A DNA stretch of 64,000 nucleotides from Xylaria sp. FL1777 (lineage: Eukaryota > Ascomycota > Sordariomycetes > Xylariales > Xylariaceae), in the NCBI GenBank assembly GCA_022578965.1, contig MU400536.1, forward strand, positions 1-64,000, read 5' to 3'. The position numbers and the translations under genes were made by a program. Under the pieces are notes generated by a model. The model was not told where the DNA came from, searched no databases, and saw nothing but the letters and a program-made list of their open reading frames with translations. Positions 1 to 12,467 of this stretch are shown piece by piece; within the stretch, counting starts at the first letter, position 1, and every line of letters begins with the position of its first letter.

Positions 1-728
1 CTTTTAGTACTTTTAGTACTACTAAGCTAGTATTTTTAGTATTTAGTATTAGTATTAGTACTAAGTAGTACTAAACTAGCTTAGTATTAGTACTAGGTAA
101 TACTAAACTAATTTAGTATTAGTAGTACTAAATACTAAATTAGTAGTACTAATTTTCAACCCTGCTAATAACATAGTAAAAAGTGCGTTGTTTGCTTAAA
201 TGTGTTGCTTGCTTATAAACCACGTTATAATAAGTTTATTTTTATTTAAAAAGACATATATAATGCTTAAAGCTATATTAATTAAATAAAGCTAAATAGC
301 TATAATTTAACTGCAGCTTTTATTAAGCTTTTTAACAAGCAAAAAATCTTATATGTTATAAAATAAAATAACAAAAAACCTAATTACTTATTTAGCTTTA
401 TATAAACATTTTTATATTATATAAAAATATAAAGCAATTTTCTAAGGTTATTAGTTTTAATAATATATATAATATAAACTATTTTAAGCTTTTTTTATTT
501 TAAGTAATTAGCTAAATATGCTTAAGTATAGTTTTTAATGCAGCGTTTAGCTTAATTAATAACAAAAAGCAAAAAAATTTTTAATTTTTTGCTAAAAGTA
601 TTTATTAAATTTTAACTAAAACATTTATATAAAAGCTTAAAGTTATTATTACTAATTATAATAAGTTAATAAAAGCAGCATTAAATAACTAGTTTTTTTT
701 AGCATAGTAATAACTTTATATTTATTAT
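1..728. repeat. AT-rich repeat DNA, left edge of block 1
   Basis: Extremely A+T-rich sequence without a plausible gene. The first 150 bases are built from short degenerate palindromic words around TTAGTACTAA and TAGTATTAGTACTAA, the same vocabulary that reappears at 8,440-9,030, so the window probably starts inside a copy of that repeat. The rest up to the first LTR is low-complexity with stops in all frames, which fits RIP-mutated repeat DNA. No coding remnant was recognised here. Confidence 0.6.
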
Positions 729-1014
729 TGTTATACGTTAAGCTATCTTAAAAAACAAAGCTTTATTTAAAAAGCTAGATTTGTATTAAAATCTAAGTAT
801 AAAGAAAAAAAAAGCTATTTTATAAAGTGGTTTATAAAAAGTAGCTAAATAGCTAAATTACGGTATGTGTAGCTAATAAGTAGTTTATGCACTATTAGGT
901 AATCTATATATATACATAAACTAGCTTAGCTATATTAAAGTGTAGTGCAGCTATATTTATTTAGCTATATTAAAACATAGGGCTATAAGGCTATTAGTTA
1001 CTATACTATAACTA
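729..1014 (-). repeat. Left LTR copy of element 1 (3' LTR by inferred orientation)
   Basis: This is a 286-bp direct repeat of 10159-10444 without indels. The roughly twenty differences between the copies are all transitions (C/T or G/A), the pattern RIP leaves. It starts TG and ends TA on the plus strand; read on the minus strand it would begin TA (from TG) and end CA. Next to it on the inner side is a candidate polypurine tract. Confidence 0.8.
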
Positions 1015-3559
1015 CTTTTCCCTTAAAAAAAAAAAAAAAGGATACTGCTTATATAGTTTAAACAGTTAATTTTTAACTGCTTTTTAGCTAAAAAAGGAAT
1101 AGCTTTAGGTATTTATTTGTTGGCTTTAGTTAAAGCTTTTGTTTAATTATGCTACTAAACAGGTTTTTTTATACATTAGACTTTTGATTGTTTGTTTTAT
1201 GTTATTACTTTTATGTAAGTATAAGCTTTTTTTTTTTTCTTAATTATTTATGATTTTTTTTTGTGTAACTTTTTCTTTAGCTACTATTGCTTTATTGTTG
1301 TTAAAGTGTAACTTATTAAACTAATTGTTTTTTGCGGCTTGTAGCTATATTTTTAGTTGCACTAGGAGTTCTATAAAGTTAAAGTTAGCCTTATAGAATT
1401 TTTTTAAAGCTTTTGTACTGTTTTTAAAGTTTTTTGCAAAATATTATTTGTTGTTTAGGTTTTATTTTTTTTAATCTATTTAATATTACAGCTTTTAGTA
1501 GTATAGTTAAAAAGCTTGTACTTTTTTTACTACGAACTTCTTTTTATTTTTAGGTTTAATTATTTTGCTTTTAGAGTTTTTAAACGCTTGTTTAAGCAAA
1601 AGGTTATTTAAGTACTTATATAAGCAGTTAATATAATAAATATTTTTTATTTTTTATAACTTAAGGACTTCGAATATATATAAGTTATTGTTTTTAAATA
1701 AAATCTTAAACTTTTATTATGTTATAGAAAAGTTAAGTTTATTAAAAAGCTTATTGGTTTTTTATAACTGTTATTTTTTTAAAATAAACATATAGTTACT
1801 AATGTTAAAGTTAAAGTTATATTATAACTAGTTAACAAAACGGGTTATTTTATTTTAGGTTTAAGTTAAGTATGCCTTTATAATATTAATAAATTTTTTA
1901 ATCTTTTATGCTTTTTTTTGTAGTTTTTTTTTTTTTTTAAGCAGCTTGTTTAGTTTTTTTACAGCTATATAGTTTTTCTAGTTAAAATAAAATAGCATAA
2001 AAAAGCCTATTTTTACTTTATAAAAAAATAGTTCTATAAACTTATATAGTATTATAGCTTATGCATAATTTATAGCAAAAAATCTTTTAAACTAATCATT
2101 TTAATAATAATTTATATAAAGGCATAAGCGTTAGTTTAAGTATTTATTTATAATTTTTGCTTGCTTTACTGTTTTATAATAGCTTGCTAAAGCTAAAATA
2201 TGTACAACTTTTATTAGTTTGCATAATTTATTTATAAATATTAATATAAACTAGGGCTTACAATTTAAAGTAATAATTATAAAAATACTAAACACTTTAA
2301 AAAAACTTTTATAATATATTTTTATAGCATTTTTTATAGTTGCATATATTATATAAAAGATTGTTTAAGCGTGTTTTCTTAGTTAGTTTACTATTATTAG
2401 CACGTTGTTATACTTATGTTTATTTTTAAGTATTTGTTTAAAGTTTATTATTAAGTAGCGCTACATTTAGTTTAAAATAAAAAATAGCTATAGTTTGCTA
2501 GAGGTTTTATTTTAAAGTACTTTTGTAAAGCGGCAGCTTATATAATTAGCAATATATTTATTACAGTTTTTTCCTAGTTTAAGCTACTAATAATGTTAAG
2601 CTACTAGCTATTGCGTTTTAGTTTGTCTAAAATAAGCTATAAGCATTCCTTTATATATTTCTTTAATTAATTAAGTGCATAAAAGTAAGTAGTTAAAAAT
2701 AATTAGTTAACTTTTATAAGTAGTTAAACTATTTTTTATTTTCTAAAGGTTGTTTATAGTAGTAGCAATTGCCTTTTAGCAGTAAATTGCTATACTAAAG
2801 TTTTTATAGTTTTTTTATAGTATATAAGCTATTAATTAAGCACTTTAAAGTACTTTTTTAATATATAATAGCAATATAGCTTGTTTTTTTTAAGCAAATA
2901 TAGTTTAAATAGTTAGTTAAAACAAAATAAAGTGCTAATAAGCTTTTTTTTTTGTTTGTTATATTTATAAGTTCTTTTGTTTACAAAATAAAACGTTAGC
3001 TACTACATTTTTTTTTTTTAGCTAAAAAGCAATAAAAAAGTTATATTTTAAAAACAAAATAGTTTAGCTAGCTTATTTAAAGTTAAAGTGTTATTTTTTT
3101 CCGAAATATTCTAATGCTTAATAGTTAGTAATAACTAAGAAAAGGTTCTTATAAGTACTAATTAATTTAGCTTGCTATTTCTTTAAAGCTAAAACTATAG
3201 TTAATATTTTTTTATTATAAATACTATAATTAAGTTTAGTGTTATGCATTGTTTTAAAATAAAAAGTTATAAAATGCTAAGTGTTTTTATAATGCTATAA
3301 TATTATACTTGCTGCTATACTATTTAATATATTAGTTTTTACTTTTGTAAATAAACTATAATTAAAATGTTTAAAAGTAAATATAAAAGTTAAAGCTTTT
3401 TTTAGTTATTAAAACAACTTTTTATATTTTTTTGTTTATTTAAAAAAAGTGTTTTTTTTAGTTAGTTTGTTTAATAGTATTGCTATTTAGCTATATTTTT
3501 TAACGAACTTGCAATAAAAGTTACAAAAGCTTAAAAAAAACTAGACTTTTTTTATTATA

Positions 3560-3810
3560 ATAAATAACTTTTAGTTTTAAATAACTTTTATTTTGCTAAA
3601 ATTAACCTTTATACTTTTAGTATTAATAATATAGCTAAAAAACTTTGTTTTAGTTACGTAAAATTCTAACTTTTTAAGGTTAGCTTGCAGACTTACATTT
3701 TAAAGTTAAATAAGTACTTTTTAAATGTATACTTAGTGTTTTTTTAAGCTATTAGAATAAATTAGAATATTGTTTATATAAGTGCTACAAAAATCGTTAA
3801 AGTAATTAAA
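3560..3810 (-). pseudogene. Reverse-transcriptase relic of element 1, Asp-Asp changed to Asn-Asn
   Basis: In one minus-strand frame, 3,810 down to about 3,700 reads LFNYFNDFCSTYINNILIYS followed by NSLKKTLSIHL. This matches the fungal Ty3/gypsy reverse transcriptase core, normally a DDFC segment followed by Y-[IL]-D-D-I-L-I-Y-S. The motif itself is at 3754-3780. Both catalytic aspartates read as asparagine, each explained by one G-to-A transition (GAC to AAC, GAT to AAT). In-frame stops flank the segment. Weaker RT-connection similarity continues towards 3,560. The polymerase is dead by both stops and active-site loss. Identification rests on motif recognition only. Confidence 0.75.
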
Positions 3811-6800
3811 TAAGGTATTATTAATATATTATTAAAACATAAATAGTTTGTTTGTTAATTTAAACAATAAAACGTAATAATAGTATAACTTATAACATAT
3901 ATAAAACGTTGTTAAGTTTTTATAACTAGGGTATATACATATATAATAAAATGTTTGTTGTATGTTTATTTTAGTAAAAATTTTTGCTTTAAATATCCGA
4001 AATAAGGTTTTCTTAATAAGTAGTAAAAAGTATTTGTTTTTTTGTAATAGTTTATTAAGTTTCTAGTAATTTACGTAAAAGCAAAGATTTCTGTTAGGTT
4101 TTTTAACAAATAAAATAAAGGATGCAAATAGTATATTACTTAGTTTTATAAATCTTTTGCATAAATTATTAATTAAGTATGCTTGCATAGCTTTTAGCTT
4201 GTTTAGTAACATTTTATATAAAAAGAAATATTGTATGTTTTTTTATGATTTTTTATTAATAAACTTAATCTTGTGGTTTATATTAAAGCGGTTAAATAGC
4301 AAAGTATTAAAATTTACTTTGCTAAAAATATGCAGTAAGTTATAGTACTTTTTAAGTATAAGTTTTAAAGCTTTTCTTTTTAACTTTTTGTTTTTAAAGT
4401 TAAAAAAGTTATCTTTTTTTTTTTGTAGTTTTTAATAAGCTTATTAATTTAATAAATACTAGAAACTTATATTTTATTATAAAACTTATTTTTATAAATT
4501 ATAGCTTTAAAAGCAATTGTATTAATGTTAACAGTATTTAATAATTGTTTTTTATATTAATTTATATTATTATATTGTATGCAGTATAGCCTTTAAATAT
4601 TAGTTTGCTAACAAGAAAAGTTTTTTTTAGCTTTAAGCTTTTTTTTAAGCTTACGTTTTGCTTTTTTTTTTTTTTAATATATAGGTTTAAAGAAAAAAAA
4701 AGAAAGCGCTTTATATAGTAATTTTTCTATTTTTTTAATGTTAGCAGCAATAAAGTTATTTCTTTTTAAGATTTTAGTAATTTATACTTATTAGTTATTT
4801 TTTTTTGTAGCAAATTGCTGCTTTTTTTTTTTTGCAGCTTTTTTTTTATTTTATTATTTTGCTTGTTAGCGTTTTGTTAATACTTTAAATATTGTAGCTA
4901 AATATTAGCTTTATTTATTGCAATGTTTTGTTTAAAGTTGCTTATAAGTTCTAATAAAAGCAAAAAAATTAGCTTATGTTTTTTGTAGTTAAGCAAAATA
5001 TTATGTTTTTTAAACTATTTTTAATTAAAAATAATATTATGCTATATATTTAATATAAAAAAATGCGTTTTAGAAAAAATACGCTTATATACTTTTAAAC
5101 TTAATATTAAAGCTTTTTTTATTGCTGGTTTGCTTTTGCTGTTATAACTTGTTATAAAGCAAAAAAAAATATTTATAACTACAGGTTATAAGTATTTTAA
5201 GATCTTTTTATTAAAGTAAGTGCTTATAGCAGCATATAAGCTAGCTTTTGTATTTTTAAAAAAATTAGTAGTTATTAAAAAAAGTTTATTATTACTTAAA
5301 GTATAAATATACAAAAAAGGTTTACTTTTAAAGAATTTATTTATAATGTTTTTTTTTATATGTTTTTGGAATATTGTTTTTAAGTAAAAGTTTAGTATAC
5401 TTAAGGTTACTTTTTTAGGTGTTTATTATTTAAGTTTTTTTGCTTAACTAAAGCAAAAGCAAGTAAAATTATTTTTTATTTAGCTATAATAGCATTAATA
5501 CAAGCTTTATAGTTAATATTAGTAGTAGCTTTAGTAAAGCAGTTCTGTGTTATATAATTTATTTGCTTATAATAAAAGCATTTGCTTTTTAAAATAAGCT
5601 TTTGCATTTTTTTAAGCGTTATTTTAAACTTAGAAGTAATTTTACTTCGAAAAGCTAAAGCTATGCAAAAAAAAGCAAAGCATTTACTACTAGTAATAAT
5701 TGTTGTTTTAGTAGTTTTAGCTTGTTTTTTTGCTTTATATATAGCGTTATGTTTTGTATTACTAAAGCTAAGTTAGTAAGCAATCTATATACAATATATA
5801 ATATAAGCATTAAAAGTTATGCTTAGCTTTAAGTATTTAAACAAGGTTTTATTATTTAGCTAAATAAACAATTTATTTTTAAACTTTTTTTTTATTTATT
5901 TTTAAGCAAGCAAACTTTGCTAATAAAGCGAACAAACTTATTTTTAAAGGTAAAAAACTTGTTAAAAAGCAGGTTTTTTATTTTATACTTCTTTTATGCT
6001 TTTTTAGATTTTTTAAAAGCATTAATGTTATAGTAGTTATTTTATAAGTATACAAAAAAAGCTTTAGTAGTACGAAGTTAATTAAAGTGCATATTCTTTA
6101 AATATAATTAAAAGTGTTTTATAACATTATTACTAAGTTAAAACTTAATATTAGTTATTTTTATAGCGTTATTAGCAAACTAATCTTTATTTGTAATAAG
6201 TTAATTTTTTATTCTATAGTATTAAACTTTAAACTTAACTTTGTTTTTTTTTTGTTGTTATAAAAAATAAATACTTATACTTTAATAAACTTATAAGATT
6301 TTCCCTTAGTATAAACTAAAAATGATAATAGTATATTATGTTAGTTTTTTTGCACTAAGTTAATTATTAATGCATTAAGTTTATTTACTTATATTTAAAA
6401 ATAGTTGTATTTTAACGCTATTATTTTTAGCTTGTTTATTAAGCGTTTGTTAGTTTTTTGCAGGTTGCTAAGGTTTTTTTGCTTTTTATTACTGCTATAT
6501 AGCTTACTATTAAAAGGTTTAAAAGCATTTAATTTTTTTTTTAGTGTATTAATTTAGTTTTACATGTTAACCTATATACTAAATTTTATATTAGCAAAAA
6601 GTTCTTTTTATTTAAATAAGTTTAATACTTTATTTTTTTTTACTTATAGCATTTTATATAAATTAAAGGTATATTATGCATTAGCAATTATTATAATGTT
6701 TTGTACACCTGTAGCACATTAAAAGAGCAAACAAATTTTTAACTAAGCTACCGGTTATTATATAACCTGAAAAAAGCACGTAGGATAGCTAAATAGGTTC

Positions 6801-8439
6801 TAAATATAAAAAAGCTTAGCTATTATAATGTAGCTAAAGAACTAATTAGGTTATAAGCAGCTATAAAAACACAAAAATAAAGGCTTTTAAATATAGAGCA
6901 AAAGCAGCTAAGCATTAATACTAGCTTTTTTTTAAGCTAAAAAAGGTTTACTATAACTATAAAACAAAAGCTAGAGCATTTGTTGTAAAACTGTTTGCTA
7001 TTTATAGTTTTAGAAAAGCTATTTATTATAAGTTTACGTTTATAAATTTTAAAATAAAACATAATATAATGAAGTACTAAAAATAGTAATATAAAATTAT
7101 AAACATAAAACTACAAAAGTTAAAAAGCATACATTATAAAAAAGCAAAGCAATTAAGCAACTTTATTAAGCATTAAACACTAAAATTTTACTAAAACTTT
7201 TAGCTATTAAATATATAATAATATTAACCTTTAAAAGTTATATGAATACTTTTTAACTAGCTTATTTATATAAAACTTCTAGCTTTTTTATTTGCTATAG
7301 CTTTTTTTGCTTTTTTAATTATAACTTAAAGTTGCATATTAGCTATAAATATAGCTTAAATATTTTTATTAGTATAAAAATAGCACGTAGTTATACAAGC
7401 TTTAATAAACAATTAAAGTTCTTTATTAACTTTTTTAAGCTAAAAAATTATTAGTAATACTTAAAATTAAAAGAACTTTAATAGTTAAAATAAGCATAAA
7501 GTAAAGCTTAAAAATGTATAAATATTAATATAGTTAAAAGTATTTATAGAATTATAACTACTACTTTTAGCGCTTATTTTGCTTTTTTTATATTGTAAGC
7601 ACTTAGTAAACTTACTAATAATATTATAAGCATAAAAATTATTAATGTTTTTATATAGTTAGTATAAAAAAAACAGCAATAAAAAGTATATAATATATTA
7701 TTATAATATAAGCAATATAGTAATAATATAGCTTAAGTATTTTAATATGCTTAATAAATATAAATTTTAAGATTGTTAGTAATACTTTAGCGCAAAGCAC
7801 TAAAGCATTTACTTTTATTTTAAGAATTAATGTTATAATAAAAAAGCATAACAATAAATAGTTATAAAAGCTTAAATTATATAGTAGTAAGCTATTAGCT
7901 ATTTTGTTTAGTATTATAAATTAAATAATTAGTAAAAACTGCAGCAAAATAACTTATAACTTTAAATATATAAGCTTAATACTAGTTAATATATATACTT
8001 AAGCTAAGCTAGTTATAAATATATACTGCAGAAAGTATAGCAGCTATAGTAAAGTAAATTTTTGTATAACTATAACGCATTAATAATTAATTATATTATA
8101 AACTAAGCACTTTAATATACTAAAGTAAGCATAAGTTAAGCACGTAGTAATAATAGTAATAAAAATAGTAAAATTAATAGTTAAAAAAAAAAATTAATAT
8201 AAATAGCTAAATAAAGTAATTTATTACTTATTGCTATTTTATACTACTTAGTATATAAGCTATTTATAAACTATGCTTACTTAGTAAGCTTACTATAAAA
8301 AGTACAAAAGTAGCTCAAAAAATAAATATATAAAAAGCAAACTAAAAAATAATAAGCAATTAACTTTGCTTATAACTTAGTTATAACTTAGTTATAAAAA
8401 AACTAGTGTAGCAAAAAGTTAGTAGCTAAAGTTAATAAT

Positions 8440-9030
8440 TAGTCCAGACTAGTTAGTTTAAACTAAGTACTAATATTAAATTAGTATTTTTTTCCATGAA
8501 TTAATACTAGTTAGTTCGAACTAAATACTAACTAGTATTTTTTTTTACGGACTAATATTAAATTAATATGTATTAAAACTAACTAGTATTTTTTTTTACG
8601 GATTAATACTAAATTAGTATGTATTAAAACTAACTAGTACTTCTTAGTACTTAGTATATACTAAGTACTAAAAGTAAAACCAATATTTAAAATTAGTTTT
8701 TTTCATTAAATATTCCATGGAAATTAATGGTTTTACCTTTGTTTTAAAGCTTGTTTTTTATTGTTTTTAATACTATTTTTAACATGTTTTTTATTCCATT
8801 TTTTCTATTTTAAAAATGACGTCATTAGTACTTAGTCCGGATTAATTTAGTACTAATACTAACTAGTATTTTTTTCTCCGGACTAATACTAAATTAGTAC
8901 GGATTAATACTAATTAGTTCGAACTAATTTAGTACTAATATTAATTTAGTACTTAAAAATCTAAACTAATACTAAGACTAATTTAGTTCAAACTAAATTA
9001 GTCCTTATACTAAGTACTAAAATAACAACC
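8440..9030. repeat. Palindromic TTAGTACTAA-type tract with a 51-bp degenerate tandem repeat
   Basis: The tract is composed of variants of TTAGTACTAATACTAA and ACTAGTATTTTTTTT-ACGG words. Between about 8479 and 8640 the unit repeats with a 51-base period: equivalent positions occur at about 8479, 8530, 8581 and 8632. Units at 8530 and 8581 are nearly identical, and a related unit recurs near 8,870. A TGACGTCA palindrome lies near 8818. The same vocabulary occupies bases 1-150. It could be a minisatellite in the retroelement's untranslated region or a separate repeat inserted in it. Confidence 0.65.
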
Positions 9031-10158
9031 TTGTTAGTAGTAATACTAAAGCAAGCAAACTATAATATACTAGCAATACAATAAAAAAAGGTTTAAAAAA
9101 AAACTAAAAAAAAAAAGCTGCATATTTAGCTAAATAAGTACTAAAACTAAAAAAACTGCTACAAATAGCATAAAGCAAGCAATAATACTAAAGCAAGCAA
9201 ATTATAAAGCAAAAAAAATACAAAAGAAAAAAAACTATGAAATAACTATATAAAAGTACATATACCTAATTAATAGTATAATATAAATAAGTAAATAACT
9301 TAAAAGCAAAGAAATAAAAAGCAAAACACTTAATAAAATTGTAGTAAAACTAGTATAACTTAAAAGTAAATATAAAATGTTTTTATTTAGCTACTAAAAA
9401 AAAAGTAACCTGCTTATAGCTTGCTTTTAACTTATAAGCACAGTTTTTACCTGTATATATAAGAAATAAAAACTAGCATAGCTAGTAAGCTGTTAGCCTA
9501 AGTAATACAATATATATATAATGTTTTATAGCTTAAATTTTTGCTATAATGCTTTAAGATAATTTAGCAAGCTTAAAAATTTGTTTTTGTTTATAAGTTC
9601 TTTAAACATAAGTATAGCTTTTTTTATTTTGTTTATAAATAAATTAAAAAAGAAAGCAAAATTGTTTTTTTTAATGTACGTAGTTATATAGCTTTTAATA
9701 AGATTTTTAGCTTTTTTATCAAAATTATAACAATTATAAACATACTAGTTAGCTAAAAAAGAAAGTTTTTAAATTGCGTGCTTAAATTAAATAGCTAAGT
9801 ATACTATACTATTAGAGTTTTCTTTATTTAGTATTGCAGTATAAATATTAAAATTACAAATAAAAAATATATTAAAGGATTATTTATAAGCTTTTGTATA
9901 AAGTCTTTTTTTTGCATAAAGCAAACCTTGTTTAACGTTATTAAATAAAAACCGGACTGCTTTATAAGCAGTTGCTTTAATTATAGCACGTTTTTTTAGT
10001 AAGCGCACTATGTTGCTAAAACAAAAAATTCTAAGTTTACGTTTTAATAATTAGTTTAAGTTAATAAAGTAACTTACTAGTTAATTAATTAGTTTGTTAA
10101 ATTAAGAAAATATTTAATAAAGCAGTTCTAAGTGCTTTAAAAAAGGTAATACTTAGAT

Positions 10159-10444
10159 TATTATACGTTAAGCTATCTTAAAAAACAAGGTTTTATTTAA
10201 AAAGCTAAATTTATATTAAAATCTAAGTATAAAAAAAAAAAAAGCTATTTTATAAAGTAGTTTATAAAAAGTAGCTAAGTAGCTAAATTATAGTGTGTGT
10301 AGCTAATAAGTAGTTTATGCATTATTAGGTAGTTTATATATATGCATAAACTAGCTTAGCTATATTAAAGTGTAGCGCAGCTACATTTATTTAGCTATAT
10401 TAAAACATGGGGCTATAAGGCCATTAGTTACTATACTATAACTA
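10159..10444 (-). repeat. Right LTR copy of element 1 (5' LTR by inferred orientation)
   Basis: Direct repeat partner of 729-1014, aligned base for base over 286 positions with transition differences only. No primer-binding site could be recognised on its inner (left) side, probably because of mutation. Confidence 0.8.
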
Positions 10445-11850
10445 TTATATTAATTCGAATGTTTTGCTAAAAGCTAAGCAAAAATAAATAAGCAGTTATA
10501 ATAAAAGCAGCAGCTTTTTTAAAAATAATAGCAAAAATGTAAATTTTTTTACTTAAAGCTAAGTTAAGCTAACTTTTATTAATAAATAGCTATTTAATAC
10601 TAAGTGCTTTAATAATAATAAAGTTTTTTATAGCTACTAGAATATTTTATTAATATAAAAAAAGGTATTATTTGCTAAAACTAAAACAAAATATAAATAA
10701 GCATAAATTAAGCTTTATTAAAAGTTTAATAATTAGCGCTTAATATTATAATATTTTTACGGAATATAAATGCTTTTAAAATTTTAATAAATATATTGCT
10801 ATATTTGCTAATATTATAACTTTAATATTTAAGTTATTTTTAAAACAACAGCAAGTAATAATAATATAAAAAGTTATTTTTTAAATAATATAAGCAATTT
10901 ATATTATTTTATAAAAGCAATGCAAAAAATAATAGCTAATTAAAAGTGTAATTTTATTTAAGCTTGTGCTTAAAATGAAGTTTTATTATAGCATATTTAT
11001 TTATTAGCTATAAAAAATTATTTAAGTAAACTTTAAACAGTTATATTATTAAAAAGCTTAGTACTATTTAAAAAGCAATATAGTATTGCTTAAATATTTA
11101 TATTAAGCAAGCAAAACTTATTTTTAATTAATATTAAATATTGCATAAATAATTACATAGTTTTTATTAAGCTTAGAATTTTTTATTATTACAAGGTTTA
11201 CTTAAAACTAAGCTTTTTTACTTTATTTATTAAGCTAAATGTTTATTTTTGTTAATAATTATATAAGTTTTTAGCTAAAGATTTATATTAATATATTTAT
11301 AACTTAAAGGTTATTAATTTACTTTATAATTAACTAAAAAACATAGCGCAAAATATATTATTATATTTTATAATTAAAGCTAATATACTTATAGCAAGCT
11401 AACTTATAAAGCAAAAGCAAAATTAGTTATAAAGAAATTAAAATAAATTGTTTTTAGTTAAAGTAAAGCAAACTTTTATATAAAATAGCAATGCTAAAAC
11501 AAATAAAAGCGCTTTGTTTTTTTAACGCTAAATATGTAGTTAAACTACTACATTAAGTACTAAAAAGTTAACAAGTAATAAATTTAAAAAACAATAATTA
11601 TAGCTTAGTATTTAAAAATAAAAAAGTTAATAAAAATTAAAGTAACTATAAATAATGCAGCAATATATTTGCTTTATATTTAATTTTTTAATATATGCTT
11701 AAATTAATTGCACTATTAAAAAGTTTTATTATTATTATTATTATTATTATTAATAACTTGCTGTGTTGCTTTATAGCGCGGTTTTTCTACTTGTGTACCT
11801 ATAGGTAAAACCGTATAAAAAGCCGGACAAAAACCTTATGCAATAGTGTT
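10445..11850. repeat. AT-rich RIP-mutated sequence outside element 1
   Basis: The stretch continues the block 1 composition beyond the right LTR without a recognisable gene. A (TTA)n/(ATT)n microsatellite lies at about 11,728-11,752. Composition returns to normal between about 11,760 and 11,900. It probably derives from other transposons, but nothing identifies them. Confidence 0.5.
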
Positions 11851-12383
11851 AATGCTGCTACCTCGAAGTTCTTTTACCCTGTAATAACTAGTTTTTACTA
11901 ACTAGCTCGCTAGACAAAAGATAATGGTTAAAAAGGCAGAAGAACTTTTTTTGAAGCCTTTAGACCTTTTGCTTTAAGTAGCCAAGCTGGCGGCTTGGTT
12001 ACTCAAAGTGGAACTAGACACAAAAACACAACTACATATACACAAGTGCTCTTGACATAACTCCGTGGCTAGATCTATGGCGTCAAGTTTAATACCATTA
12101 GCTCGCATATAGCACTTAGTGCCATATAGCTCAATCCAACAAAAGACGTTATCAATTCAACGGGAGCTACTTTATTACCGACTATATCCTAAGAATCCTA
12201 GGGACAGACCCACTATAGGTAGTCTCCATCCCATCTCCAACTCTAGACAGACCAAATACACACGAATACAAGATTGCCAAGGTTGGCTTGCGTTACCGCT
12301 ACAATAAGTCAGGGCCGGGCATTGAGTCTGTCACAACACCTACCCTCTCACACAGAGTGCGCCGAGTCATTCCAGCACAGCAC
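11851..12383. other. Transition from AT-rich block to gene island; upstream region of the MFS gene
   Basis: Mixed composition, no convincing gene. It holds the presumed promoter and 5' untranslated region of the MFS transporter. Short open frames here begin with non-ATG codons or carry no recognisable protein sequence. Confidence 0.4.
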
Positions 12384-12467
12384 ATGTCCTGTCCTACCTA
12401 CAGGGGTAACAATAATACACGAGCGCCCAGATTTGCATGGGTTACCCCGCAGCAGCCACCACTGCCA

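Larger units (their letters stand above)
729..10444 (-). mobile_element. RIP-degraded Ty3/gypsy LTR retrotransposon (element 1)
   Basis: Two direct repeats of 286 bp (729-1014 and 10159-10444) enclose about 9.1 kb of very A+T-rich sequence. The left copy is followed by CTTTTCCCTT, which on the minus strand is a purine tract (AAGGGAAAAG) directly upstream of an LTR, as expected for a polypurine tract. This puts the element on the minus strand. A minus-strand reverse transcriptase relic at 3,560-3,810 agrees in orientation. A possible target-site duplication ATTAT lies at 724-728 and 10444-10448, with one base of ambiguity at the LTR edge. Every frame is full of stops, so the element cannot be autonomous. 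The internal region is long for a gypsy element, and the tandem tract at 8.4-9.0 kb may be part of it or a later insertion. Confidence 0.75.

Noticed and set aside
4157..9030. Short open frames in block 1 (for example 4157-4345, 5582-5776, 7651-7854)
   Set aside because: Their proteins consist mostly of Phe, Leu, Ile, Lys and Asn, the signature of A+T-rich DNA. They match no domain and do not sit in the element's coding frame.
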